Shown one piece after another: positions 51,381 to 64,000 of a stretch of 64,000 bases of DNA. Position 1 is the stretch's first letter; each line of letters starts with the position of its first letter. This DNA is from Nocardia sp. CDC159. GTDB taxonomy: Bacteria; Actinomycetota; Actinomycetes; Mycobacteriales; Mycobacteriaceae. The notes beneath the pieces were generated by a model that saw only the letters and a list, made by a program, of their open reading frames with translations, made no database searches and had not been told where the DNA came from. The stretch spans positions 1 through 64,000 of the forward strand of contig NZ_JAMRXH010000021.1 in assembly GCF_023740735.1 (NCBI RefSeq), written 5' to 3'. The translations under genes were made by a program, and so were the position numbers.

Positions 51381-51418
51381 GACGTGTCGCACTGCCCCGG
51401 GCGGCAGTGCGACACGTC
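51381..51418. terminator. 16-bp perfect hairpin between convergent genes
   Basis: GACGTGTCGCACTGCC (51381-51396) and GGCAGTGCGACACGTC (51403-51418) pair without mismatch around CCGGGC. It starts 7 bases after the beta-trefoil stop and ends exactly at the stop codon of the convergent hydrolase gene. This is the strongest bidirectional terminator in the window. Confidence 0.85.
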
Positions 51419-52537
51419 TCAATCACGCAGCGCCAGCTGGGTAAAAGCTCGAAGCGCGTCGTCGATGGGATGGGGCTGCGGCCGATGTGTGGAGTCGATC
51501 CGGTTCCAGCGCTGCAGATTCACCGCGAGGGATAGTCCGCGGGTGCCGTCGGCGCGGGTCATGGAGATCGCTCCGCCGCCCCAGACCGAGCCGTCGTGTC
51601 CCCAGTAGGTGTCGGGGCCGGGGATCGGCATCCGCTGCAGGCCGAGACCGTAGTCGAGTGCCTTTCCCTCGAAGGAGATGACCGCAACGGTGCGTTGCAT
51701 CTGGGCCAGCGACGATCGGCTGATGATCTCGCCGGCCAGCAGCAGGCCGAAGAAGCGGTTGAGGTCGGTGACGGTCGATATCAGCGAAGCCGAGGGGCCC
51801 ACCCACGACATGTCGTAGACGCTGAAGTCGCGCGGCGGGTCGAACATGCCGAACCACGCTTCGTAGTGCAGCGCGTGCGGTCCGTTGATATGCGGTCCGT
51901 CCGGGAGTTCGGTGTCGCACAGCTCGGCCCGCTCGATGATGTCGCGGGTGATGCACTTCTCCGCCGAGGTACCGGTGACCGCCTCCAGAAGCTGGCACAG
52001 CAGCAGGTAATTGGTGTTCGAGTACACCCCCGGGGCGCCACCCGGGGTCCCGCAGGCGGGCGCCGAGACACCCATTTCGATCAGCTCGGTCGGGTGGAAC
52101 CGGGTGAATCGGTTGTCCGCCAAGCTCTTCGGTGTCGTTTTCGCCAGGGCGGGGAAGGGTGCGAGGGACGGGTAGGCATACGGGAGGTATTCGGCGAGGC
52201 CGCTGGTGTGGTTGATCAACATCCGGACGGTGATCGCCGCACCTCGTTCGCCGGGAACCAGGCGGGGCAGGTAGTGGCCGATCGGTGTATCGAGCCCTAT
52301 TTCGCCGGTGTCGACCTGCCGCAGCACCGCGGCCGCGGTGAACGTCTTGGTGATACTGCCGACGCGGTGTCGCATATCGGCCGTGACGGGGCGACCGGTG
52401 GCGAGATCGGCGACGCCGGCCGCCCCGCGCCAGATCTGCCCATCGTCGCGCACCTCGGCGAAAACGCCGGGCATACCCGCGCGATGGACGGTCTCCAGGG
52501 CGATCTGCAGCCGGGCGGGATCGAGGGTATTGGCCAC
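51419..52537 (-). CDS. Beta-lactamase-fold serine hydrolase (class C/DD-peptidase type)
   Basis: A 372-residue serine hydrolase. SxxK is SITK (Ser61, Lys64), the YxN motif is YSNTNY, and the third motif is WGHDGSVWGG (HxG in place of KTG). It resembles class C beta-lactamase, EstB and D-aminopeptidase enzymes. No signal peptide is visible, so it is probably intracellular. The GTG start at 52537 is preceded by AGAGGACA. It follows the AraC-type gene (46-base gap), which probably controls it. The 3' end abuts a 16-bp hairpin. Confidence 0.85.
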   Translation of the reverse strand: MANTLDPARLQIALETVHRAGMPGVFAEVRDDGQIWRGAAGVADLATGRPVTADMRHRVGSITKTFTAAAVLRQVDTGEIGLDTPIGHYLPRLVPGERGAAITVRMLINHTSGLAEYLPYAYPSLAPFPALAKTTPKSLADNRFTRFHPTELIEMGVSAPACGTPGGAPGVYSNTNYLLLCQLLEAVTGTSAEKCITRDIIERAELCDTELPDGPHINGPHALHYEAWFGMFDPPRDFSVYDMSWVGPSASLISTVTDLNRFFGLLLAGEIISRSSLAQMQRTVAVISFEGKALDYGLGLQRMPIPGPDTYWGHDGSVWGGGAISMTRADGTRGLSLAVNLQRWNRIDSTHRPQPHPIDDALRAFTQLALRD

Positions 52538-52583
52538 CGCGGGTGTCCTCTCGTTGTCGATGGGGTGACGGTTCGAGTCACCA

Positions 52584-53456
52584 CTATCGACCGATGGGTT
52601 CCGCGCGGTATTGGAAGAATTTTCCCCAGGCCCGGTACCGGTGCCGGGCAATGGTGGGCAGATAGTGCGTCCGCAGGGCCCCGGGCGTGTGATCGGCGAA
52701 GATCGACACGTCCCGGCACAGATGCGCCTGATCGGTGTACCCGCACTCCGCCGCGACGTCGGCGGCGGACCGCCCCGCCAGCAGACCGTCGACCGCGTAC
52801 CGGAATCGGACCAGCATCGCCGCCCGCTTGGGTGTCAGGCCGATCTGGGACTCGAACCGCGACCACAGCCGCTTGTGACTCCAGCCGACCGAATCGGCGA
52901 GCTCACCGATCCGCACCCGGCCACGGGTGGCGAGTATGCGATTCCAGCAGGCGAGCACCTCCGGGTCAGGCGTGCGCGTCGGCCGGTCGCCCTGTGCCAG
53001 AAACGATTCCGTCACTGCGAACCGCTCGTCCCAGGTCGGAGCGGACGCGAGCTGTTCGCGCAGTCGCCGAGCCCGCCGCCCCCACAGGTCCGCCAGCCCG
53101 ACGACTCCCCGGCCCAAATCCGTTGGGGGAAAGCCCAACAGCGAATACGCCTGGATCGGCGACAAACGAACCTCGATGCACGCCGCCCGTTCGGTGCGCA
53201 CCCGCATGGCCTCGAGGGGAAGTCCGGCAACGAACCCGTCGAGCCGCCGCCGCCCCACGGCATCGTCGACGACCAGCTCCCGATCCCCGAATCCGATCAC
53301 CACGGTGACCGCCGTCGTCCCGGCGACCCGGAGATCCAATCCGGCACCACCCGAATCGCGGTAGCCGATCATCGCCACGCCCGGCCGAACGGCACCGGCC
53401 GGGCCCGCGAAATCCCATTCCGCGTCGGGCTCGCGGCCGACGTCCACAGCTCCCAC
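52584..53456 (-). CDS. AraC-family regulator
   Basis: A 290-residue regulator. The N-terminal ~180 residues are a ligand domain with the ASPIQAYSLLG-type segment seen in the DUF6597-like AraC subgroup. The C-terminal double helix-turn-helix is IGELADSVGWSHKRLWSRFESQIGLTPKRAA and SAADVAAECGYTDQAHLCRDVSIFADHTPG. It lies between a lipoprotein gene and the serine hydrolase gene on the same strand, and the latter is the likely target. The AraC protein at 15359 belongs to the same subgroup. Confidence 0.85.
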   Translation of the reverse strand: MGAVDVGREPDAEWDFAGPAGAVRPGVAMIGYRDSGGAGLDLRVAGTTAVTVVIGFGDRELVVDDAVGRRRLDGFVAGLPLEAMRVRTERAACIEVRLSPIQAYSLLGFPPTDLGRGVVGLADLWGRRARRLREQLASAPTWDERFAVTESFLAQGDRPTRTPDPEVLACWNRILATRGRVRIGELADSVGWSHKRLWSRFESQIGLTPKRAAMLVRFRYAVDGLLAGRSAADVAAECGYTDQAHLCRDVSIFADHTPGALRTHYLPTIARHRYRAWGKFFQYRAEPIGR

Positions 53457-53503
53457 CCGTCCAGATTACGAAAGGGGTGGTCGGATCGCCGCCGCGCGCC
53501 GGA

Positions 53504-53953
53504 TCAGCGGTCGCCGACGAGGGCGCTGGCCAGATCGGGAACCTGGAGCACCTCGATGGCCCGCTGGCGCACGTCGGCGCAGGTTTGCGTGGTCACGGTG
53601 TCGATGATCGACTTGTCGCGCAGTACTTCGTCGTTGAGGCCGTCGTTGCGGGTGGCCCAGTTCTGCACGGTGCCATTGAAACTCACCTTGCCGACCGTCG
53701 GGCCTTGGGCACGCCAGTTGTCGATCTCCGGCGCGATCATGTCGCACAGCTGCCGAGCGGCCGCGGGGGTCACCCGGTCTTCGTCCGCGCCGGTCGTCGG
53801 TGAGCCCGGCGTGGGTAGCGTGGCGGTCGGCATCGTGGTGGTGCCGAGCGGTGCAGTGGGATCGTTGTCCGCACATCCGGCCAGAATGGTGCCCACGACG
53901 AGCGCTCCAGCACCCAGGGTCGAACGCACGATGTAGTTGCGGAACTGTGCCAT
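53504..53953 (-). CDS. Lipoprotein of unknown function
   Basis: A 149-residue lipoprotein. Leader MAQFRNYIVRSTLGAGALVV ends at the lipobox ILAGC (Cys27), followed by a Thr/Pro-rich spacer (~30 residues) and a helical domain with two cysteines (RQLCDMIAP, TQTCADVRQ). It resembles small lipoproteins seen in Nocardia and Mycobacterium without known role. ATG 53953 follows GGAGAGG closely. It is the first gene on the minus strand of this block, facing the large kinase gene across a 349-base gap. Confidence 0.7.
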   Translation of the reverse strand: MAQFRNYIVRSTLGAGALVVGTILAGCADNDPTAPLGTTTMPTATLPTPGSPTTGADEDRVTPAAARQLCDMIAPEIDNWRAQGPTVGKVSFNGTVQNWATRNDGLNDEVLRDKSIIDTVTTQTCADVRQRAIEVLQVPDLASALVGDR

Positions 53954-54302
53954 TACCTCTCCTCACCCAAGCAGGTGGCCTGTACTCGGCCTGTACCCGG
54001 CCTGCGGCAGTCGAACCGGCCCAGCGCGAAACCGAAGGCGGGCAATGACTTCGCCCGCGCGCCGGGCGGATGATCGCCCGCGCCGGCATTCCGCCCAATC
54101 GGCATCGAGCGAGGTCGCTGCCCAGCCGCTGTGCACCGATAGGTCCCGCCCCAACTGCGGAGGGGCTAGAGTCAGCGGCTGGTAGGTGTTCAGCATCCAG
54201 CACCTCACCGTTCGTCGGTGGCGCGGCATACGCGCCACCGACGAGTCGGCGTGCTTACTCGGACCGGATGTCCGCGTGGTTCGTGACTGGATCGGGGATG
54301 AC
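53954..54302. other. 349-base gap between lipoprotein and HAMP-array kinase genes
   Basis: No gene supported. Divergent promoters of the lipoprotein and kinase genes must lie here. A frame open from 54186 into the kinase gene encodes 39 atypical residues, crosses the hairpin at 54212-54244 and is not used in my start choice. Confidence 0.5.
54212..54244 (+). promoter_or_regulatory. 14-bp perfect hairpin upstream of the kinase gene
   Basis: TCGTCGGTGGCGCG (54212-54225) and CGCGCCACCGACGA (54231-54244) pair perfectly around the loop GCATA. It ends 58 bases before the kinase ATG, so it is either an attenuator or terminator within the leader, or a hairpin upstream of the promoter. There is no T-tract. 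Confidence 0.55.
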
Positions 54303-58816
<4,514 letters not shown>

Positions 58817-58820
<4 letters not shown>

Positions 58821-61168
58821 CCGAGTCGGATACGCGCGACCCCGCGTCCGCGACCGACCGCCCGGCCCCGGAGCCCGCCCTGCACCGCCTCGCGATCACG
58901 GTGGAGCGGTTGCGCCGGGAGATCCGGCAGGCCCAGGCCACCGCCGACGGCCGGGCGCTGCTCGAGCTGGCGAAGGGGGTGCTGGTCGAACGGCTGGGAT
59001 GCGGGCCCGCGCACGCGGCGCGCCAGCTCGACGCGCTTGCCGAAAAGGCCGGTGTCACGCCGCTGGAACTGGCCGCCGAACTGGTCGATCAGGCGGCCCA
59101 GGACGAGGTCAGCGCCGCGGCGGGGGAGTTCCTGCAGCGTGCCGTCACCCCGGATGCACCGTCGGTGACGGTGCGGCTGCGCACCGCCGAGAGCGGACTG
59201 CTCGCCGCGGGCGATACCCAGCGGGTGGCGCAGTCGGTGCTGGAGCACGCCCTGGCCCCGCTGGGTGCCACGGCGGTGGCGATCTGGTCCGCGGGCGCCG
59301 ATATGTCGCTGTCCCTGCTGGGTTTCGCGGGCATCGGTCCGCAGGAGGCCGAGCGCTGGCGGTATGTGCCGCCCGGCGTGGCGACTCCGGCGCGGCGGGC
59401 ACTGGTGGAGCGCCAGGCGGTGTGGATCGAGGATCTGGGCCGCTCCGGCCTGCCGTCGATCGGCGCCCGCGACGGCGGTCGGATGGCCATCCCCGCGGGC
59501 AGCAGCGGCAGACTGCTCGGCGTGCTGGAGGTGTGCTGGCCGCAGCCGCTCGCGCCGCAGCCGCCCCGGATACGCCGGCAACTCGAGGCGCTGGCCGAAC
59601 TGTGCGCGCACACCCTCGAATCCGATGTGGCCGCCACCCTGGCGCCGGACCGGCCGGCCGTCGCCGACCTCGTGCGGCTGGCGGACGGGCTGTTCGACCC
59701 GGCCCTCGTCCTGCTGCCCCGCTTCGACGACGACGGCGCGCTCACCGACTTCCACATCCATCACGTCAACACCTGCTTCGTCGATCCGGTGGGCCGCCCC
59801 CGCAGCCTGATTCACGGTGCGTCCCTGCTCGAGGTCTATCCGCTGGCCGCGAGCGAGGGGCGGTTGTTCGAGCGGATCGAGCACGTCTTCGCCACCGGCG
59901 AGAGCTTCCGTGCCGACCGGGTGGCGCTGACCGAACTGGTCGACCAGGTCCCCCTGACCGTCTCCGCCGCCCTCAGCATCAGTCGCCACGGCGACATGCT
60001 GCTGCTGGTGTGGCGGGTGGAGGACGAGACGGTGCGGTTGGCGGCCCTGCTGCAGCACGCGCAGCGCCTGGGCCGCGTCGGCGGCTTCGAGGAGAATGCG
60101 GTCACCGGCGAGATCATCTGGAGCAGACAGATTTTCGCGCTCTACGGACTGACGCCGGATGCGGACCCGATCCCGCTCAGCCGACTGCCCCAGCACGCCC
60201 ACGCCGACGATGCCGACGCGGTACGGCGGTTCCTGCGAACCCTCTTCCGCTACGGTAACCCGGCCTCGACGGCGTTTCGTCTGATCCGGCCGGACAGCGT
60301 CACCCGGCACATCCGGGTCATCGCCGAACCGGTACTCGACGCGGCCGGGCAGCTCCTCGCCATTCGCGGTGCGTACCAGGACATCTCGTCGCAGCACTGG
60401 ACCGAGGTCGCGCTGTCGGCCACGCGGGATCAGCTCACGCACACCGAACAGCACGCCGCCGAGCAGAGCCGACTGGCGCGGCAGCTGCAGCAGGCGATCA
60501 TGCCCGCCACCCAGCCGTCCATCGACGCCTTCGGTCTGCGCATCGCGGTGCGCTACCGGCCGACCGAACAGGACCACCTCGTCGGCGGCGACTGGTACGA
60601 CGCGGTCGTGCTGCCGTCCAAGCAGATCCTGGTATCCGTCGGAGACATCACCGGCCACGGCATCACCGCGGCCACCGGCATGGTCGTGTTACGTAACGCC
60701 CTGCGCGGTCTGGCCGCCACCGGATCCGGTCCCGGCCAGCTGCTGATGTGGCTGAACCTGGTGGCCCACCACCTGACCGACGCCATCTACGCCACCGCCG
60801 TCTGCGGCCTCTACAACCCCCAGACCCGCGTCCTGCGCTGGGCCCGCGCGGGCCACCTCCCCCCGATCCTCATTCGCGACGGCCGCGCCCGCACCCTCCC
60901 CCTGCTCGACGGCATAATCCTCGGCGCGCTGGCCGAAACAACCTACGAGGAAGCCGAACTCCAGCTGGAGCCGGGCGACACCCTGCTGTTCTACACCGAC
61001 GGCCTGATCGAACGCCGAGGCCGCCTGCTGGACGAGTGCGAGCAGCGGCTGCTGGCGGTGTCGGCGCAATTCACCGGAAGTCTGGAGGACCGCCTGGACG
61101 CGTTGCTCGACGGCAGCGACGCCGACACCGACGACGACACGTGCGTGGTCGGTATCCAGGTGGGATAG
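58817..61168 (+). CDS. ANTAR-GAF-PAS-SpoIIE phosphatase
   Basis: A 783-residue multi-domain protein coupled to the HAMP-array kinase by an ATGA overlap. Domains: an N-terminal ANTAR-like module (~20-95: coiled coil TVERLRREIRQAQATADGRALLELAKGVL, then ERLGCGPAHAARQLDALAEKAG), GAF (~115-270), a PAS-like domain (~285-400), a second PAS (~410-530, FEENAVTGEIIWSRQIFALYGL), a linker helix (ARQLQQAIMPA) and a PP2C/SpoIIE phosphatase (~560-783: GGDWYDAV, VGDITGHGITAA, FYTDGLIERR, DDDTCVVGI). Metal-binding Asp residues look intact. It likely dephosphorylates an anti-sigma-factor antagonist, but no such partner is adjacent. ANTAR domains bind RNA and usually sit at the C-terminus, so this arrangement is notable. 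Confidence 0.9.
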
Positions 61169-61173
61169 CGAGG

Positions 61174-61728
61174 CTAGTGCCCGTTTCCATTGGGGGCGAA
61201 CCGCATTCGGGCGGTCGCGTCGATGTCGACCTGGAGGGTGTTCAAGAGGATCGCCATGCCGGAGTAGAGCGCGACCAGGATCATGAGCTCGACTGTTCCC
61301 CGGTCGCCGAGATGGTCGTGGGCCCGGTCGAAGGTCTCCTCCGGCACGTCCGCGCTGTCGTGCAACGCGGCGGCGACCAGCCGCAGGACGGCCTTCTCGG
61401 CGTCGGTGAACACCGCGGCGGACGGGTCATCGGCCTCGAGTGCGTCCAGCTGAGCCTGGGTCACGCCGACCGCCCGCGCCGAAACCTCGTGCTGGACCGC
61501 CTCGTACGCGCAGCGGCCGGAGTGTGCGACGAGCAGGATCACCAGCTCCCGCAGCCGCGGATCCAGCGTGGATTCGGCCAGGATCGACCGCGTGGTTTCG
61601 TGTAGCGGTCCGACCACGGTGCGGGCCTGAGCCAGCATTCGATCGATGTTCAGATCCCCGAACATCCGCACCTGCGCCCGCACCTCGGGGGCCAGGGCTT
61701 CGAGATCGCCGTACGGCACACGCGCCAT
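61174..61728 (-). CDS. Carboxymuconolactone decarboxylase family protein (no CxxC)
   Basis: A 184-residue CMD-fold protein with the helical pattern of the family (LHETTRSILAESTLDPRLRELVILLVAHSGRCAYEAVQHE). The first cysteine of the AhpD CxxC motif is Ser here (SGRC), so peroxidase-type chemistry is doubtful; it is closer to gamma-carboxymuconolactone decarboxylase-like proteins of unknown function. ATG 61728 has AAGGAGG 5-6 bases upstream; a TTG directly before it is disregarded. It converges on the SpoIIE phosphatase gene with 5 bases between stops and is divergent from the STAND ATPase gene. Confidence 0.85.
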   Translation of the reverse strand: MARVPYGDLEALAPEVRAQVRMFGDLNIDRMLAQARTVVGPLHETTRSILAESTLDPRLRELVILLVAHSGRCAYEAVQHEVSARAVGVTQAQLDALEADDPSAAVFTDAEKAVLRLVAAALHDSADVPEETFDRAHDHLGDRGTVELMILVALYSGMAILLNTLQVDIDATARMRFAPNGNGH

Positions 61729-62010
61729 CAACGCCTCCTTCCGGTCAGTGGTTCGCCGCGACCAGCGTAAGCTGATAATTTGCTGAGGTCTAAAACAGCT
61801 TATGCGGCACTGCGAAATCGGCGCGGGGCCACCACCGACGCTGGCAGCGTCGAGCCTGGATCCCGCTCACCGCGCGGGTCGAGACCTCGGGTCGGCGGGA
61901 GCGACTTGGCTTGTGGTGTTTCATGTTTCGTGGACCGCACGCCTGGTACGGTGCGATCATTTCGGCGGGCAGGTTCGACGTTCGTGGCGAGACGGTACGG
62001 GGGAGGTGCG

Positions 62011-63999
62011 ATGGTCGCGGAGGTGCCCCGGCAGCTTCCGCCGTGGAACAGCAATCACGTGGATCGCGAGGATGAGCTCGATCGGGTCGAACGGCTGGTC
62101 CGGGATGGTTCGGGGAACGTCACGGTGATCTTCCGCGGTGCTCGGGGCGTGGGCACGACGTCCGTGGCGACGGCGGTGATGCACCGGTTGTCGCAGCGGT
62201 TTCCCGACGGGCAGCTGTTCTATCCGCTCGCCGACGGTGACACACCGCCGAGTGTGTCGGATCTGCTCGCGGACGGGCTGATCGCCCTGGGGGATCGGCG
62301 AGATGAACTCCCGGACCTCCCCGAGGCACGGTACGGCAGGTATCTCACCAAGACTCGGGGCCGCCGGATGGCGGTATTCGTGGACGGGGCGTTGACGGCG
62401 GGGCAGGTGCGGTGGCTGTGCCCGGCCGACGGGCCCTCGCTCCTGGTGATCACCGCGCGCAATGCGGCGCTCGACCTCGGCGTGGGCACGACGGTGATCG
62501 ATGTGCCGACGCTGCCCGACGCCGCGGCGCGGGAGTTGCTGATCCGAATCGTCGGAGACGACCGGATCGACCGTGAGCCGGAGGCGGTGAATCGGATCCT
62601 CGCGTTGTGCGACAACCTTCCCGCCGCGATCTGTGTCGTCGGCGGCATGCTGGCCCGCCATCCGCAGCGGTCGATAGCCCGAGTCGCCGAACTTCTGAAT
62701 GACGAGCATCGTCGATCGGAGGTATTGGGATTGCCGGAAATCTACGACGCCGCCTACGAAGATCTGTCCGATGACGCCAAGCGCTGCTACCTATTGCTGG
62801 GACTGCGCTCCCACGCCGGTTGGTTGCGCACGGCGGCCATCGAGGCGGCGCTCGGGATGCCCCGGGATGAGATCGACTGGGCCATGCTGGAATTGGCCGA
62901 GCACTTTCTGGTTGTCGAGCAGAACGACGGATACCGGGCGGTGTCCTCGGTGCGGACCCATGCCCGGTCGGTGGCCAAGCGTCTCGGCGCCGAACAGGAG
63001 AAGTGCGAAGAGAACCTGATCCGGTACTTCGACCGGGCCCTGTGCCACGCCGATGTGCTCCTGGCCCCCGCCCGACCGTGGCGCGCATTGCTCTTCCCCG
63101 ACGTCGCATTTCCGGGCCCGGGCGTCGGTGAATTCGATGACGCCGACGCGGCCCGAACCTGGTTGCGTTCGGAGCTGGCGAATATCGCGGCGGCAGCCGA
63201 ATACGCGTTCCACGCGGGTCGCGACCGCCTGCTCATCCGATGGTGCGTGCTGCTGTGGGCGTTCCACGAGAAGGACAAACACCTCGACGCGATGCGTGCG
63301 ATGCATCTCCACGCGATCGCGGCGGCCGCCCGCTCCGGAGACCGGGCGGGCGAGAGCCTGCTGCGCACGCAGTTGGGTTTCCTGCACTACTGGCTGCGCG
63401 AATTAGCCGAGGCGACAATCGAATTCGAAACCGCTGCCCATACTGCCGGCGCCCTGGACGGGTCGGTGGCCACGCAGCTGGAGGCATCGGCGCTGGAAGG
63501 TCTGGGACTCACACTGCTGGCTCGGCAACGACCGGACCCGGCGCGTGCGGTGCTCCGGCGCAACCTCGAGCTCGCGCACGGGATCGGCGACACCCGCCGG
63601 ATCGCGTTGGCCTCGTTGCATCTGGCGAAGGCCGAGGATCCGGATCGGGCCTTGGATCTGCTCGCCCAGGCCGACGCGATATTCGGCGCGGCAACGTACG
63701 ACGAAACCGAGAACCGCGCGAAAGTTCTTGCTGGGCGGGGGCGAGCGCTTGTACGGCTCGGCCGATGGGGCGAGGCCGAGACGGCGCTGGAATCGGCGCT
63801 GGCCGTGATGCGCGAGCGCCGACGCCGGTTCGACGAGGCGGAAATCCTTGTCGCTCTGGGCGACTGCCGGTTGGCGGCCGGAAGCAGATCCGCCGCCGTC
63901 GACCGCTACCGAGCCGGGCTCGAGATCTACGACGAGCTGTGCTTCACCGAATCGGCGGCGGTCGTCTCCGCTCGGGTCGCCTCGGCGGAAAATCGATAA
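62011..63999 (+). CDS. STAND/NB-ARC-like ATPase with TPR-like repeats, lysine-less P-loop
   Basis: A 662-residue protein. NB-ARC-type ATPase (~15-300): the P-loop reads GARGVGTT (43-50), with Thr instead of the usual Lys; Walker B is RMAVFVDGAL, the sensor LLVITARN, and NB-ARC-like LCDNLPAAICVVGG is clear. A winged-helix region (~295-400) and helical TPR-like repeats (~460-655, e.g. ALEGLGLTLLARQRPDPARAVLRRNLELA) follow. It resembles the ATPase-TPR part of AfsR/SARP regulators but has no N-terminal DNA-binding domain. ATG 62011 follows GGGGGAGG. It ends one base before the window edge with a TAA stop, so it is complete. Confidence 0.85.
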   Translation: MVAEVPRQLPPWNSNHVDREDELDRVERLVRDGSGNVTVIFRGARGVGTTSVATAVMHRLSQRFPDGQLFYPLADGDTPPSVSDLLADGLIALGDRRDELPDLPEARYGRYLTKTRGRRMAVFVDGALTAGQVRWLCPADGPSLLVITARNAALDLGVGTTVIDVPTLPDAAARELLIRIVGDDRIDREPEAVNRILALCDNLPAAICVVGGMLARHPQRSIARVAELLNDEHRRSEVLGLPEIYDAAYEDLSDDAKRCYLLLGLRSHAGWLRTAAIEAALGMPRDEIDWAMLELAEHFLVVEQNDGYRAVSSVRTHARSVAKRLGAEQEKCEENLIRYFDRALCHADVLLAPARPWRALLFPDVAFPGPGVGEFDDADAARTWLRSELANIAAAAEYAFHAGRDRLLIRWCVLLWAFHEKDKHLDAMRAMHLHAIAAAARSGDRAGESLLRTQLGFLHYWLRELAEATIEFETAAHTAGALDGSVATQLEASALEGLGLTLLARQRPDPARAVLRRNLELAHGIGDTRRIALASLHLAKAEDPDRALDLLAQADAIFGAATYDETENRAKVLAGRGRALVRLGRWGEAETALESALAVMRERRRRFDEAEILVALGDCRLAAGSRSAAVDRYRAGLEIYDELCFTESAAVVSARVASAENR

Positions 64000-64000
64000 T

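Noticed and set aside
54212..54244. Hairpin as an ANTAR antiterminator target
   Set aside because: Known targets are two tandem hairpins with hexaloops carrying fixed A and G. Here there is one hairpin with a 5-base loop.
54186..54302. Upstream start for the HAMP kinase
   Set aside because: It would place a strong hairpin inside the coding region and add residues unlike any kinase N-terminus. ATG 54303 starts the clean MTDTAAPTTT leader.

Overview
The window is high-GC actinobacterial DNA, most likely from Nocardia or a close mycolic-acid relative. The evidence is the gene set: Lsr2, an EspC-like/WXG-like type VII secretion pair followed by a DUF3558 lipoprotein, a secretory lipase of the LIP family, a conservon (sensor kinase, roadblock, DUF742, small GTPase), and several mycobacteria/Nocardia-type secreted proteins. 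No rRNA, tRNA, CRISPR array, insertion sequence or phage module was seen. Many adjacent genes overlap by 4 bases (ATGA or GTGA), and several convergent gene pairs are separated by strong perfect hairpins.

Layout. 0-5.3 kb: an EthA-like Baeyer-Villiger monooxygenase on the minus strand faces a type VII secretion-like cassette (EspC-like protein, 790-aa WXG-like protein, DUF3558 lipoprotein, and a decayed second DUF3558 copy). 5.3-9 kb: a glutamine-synthetase-like gene and a FluG-type amidohydrolase (the two halves of fungal FluG as separate genes), an alpha/beta hydrolase, and lsr2. 9.5-10.5 kb: a holin-X/DUF3618/DUF4235 membrane triad. 10.6-18.6 kb: secretory lipase, a YhgE/Pip exporter with an unusual ABC ATPase, a split-barrel flavoprotein, an AraC regulator with a small membrane protein, a secreted protein of unknown function and a polysaccharide deacetylase lipoprotein. 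18.8-22.7 kb: a complete four-gene conservon. 22.7-32.7 kb: a gamma-glutamyltransferase-like enzyme, then a peptide ABC importer with two tandem solute-binding lipoproteins, two permeases and a fused double ATPase whose halves are separated by about 420 residues of acidic Ala/Glu/Gly/Asp-rich sequence.

32.7-40.4 kb: a tightly coupled eight-gene minus-strand operon (MFS transporter, JmjC/cupin-like oxygenase, alpha-oxoamine synthase, CitE-like lyase, MhpF-like acyl-CoA reductase, MhpE-like aldolase, ornithine cyclodeaminase-like enzyme, MaoC-like hydratase). It looks like an orphan small-molecule biosynthetic pathway without PKS or NRPS genes and is the best candidate for an undescribed system here. 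40.6-54 kb: a YdcF protein, an internally shortened PaaK/CapK-like gene, an FGE-fold protein without the redox cysteines, an M23 peptidase with a PEPK-repeat linker and a highly structured leader, a PolA-type polymerase without 5' nuclease, two AhpD/CMD proteins (the second at 61.2 kb), a matrixin-like protease with an Asp/Gln/Gly/Trp repeat tail, a cutinase/PE-PPE-like hydrolase, a beta-trefoil protein and an AraC/beta-lactamase-fold hydrolase pair. 54-64 kb: a membrane-free hybrid histidine kinase built on a long HAMP array (like fungal group III Nik1/Os-1 kinases), coupled to an ANTAR-GAF-PAS-SpoIIE phosphatase, and finally a STAND ATPase with TPR-like repeats and a lysine-less P-loop.

All functional calls are by eye from motifs and layout. 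No database search was run.
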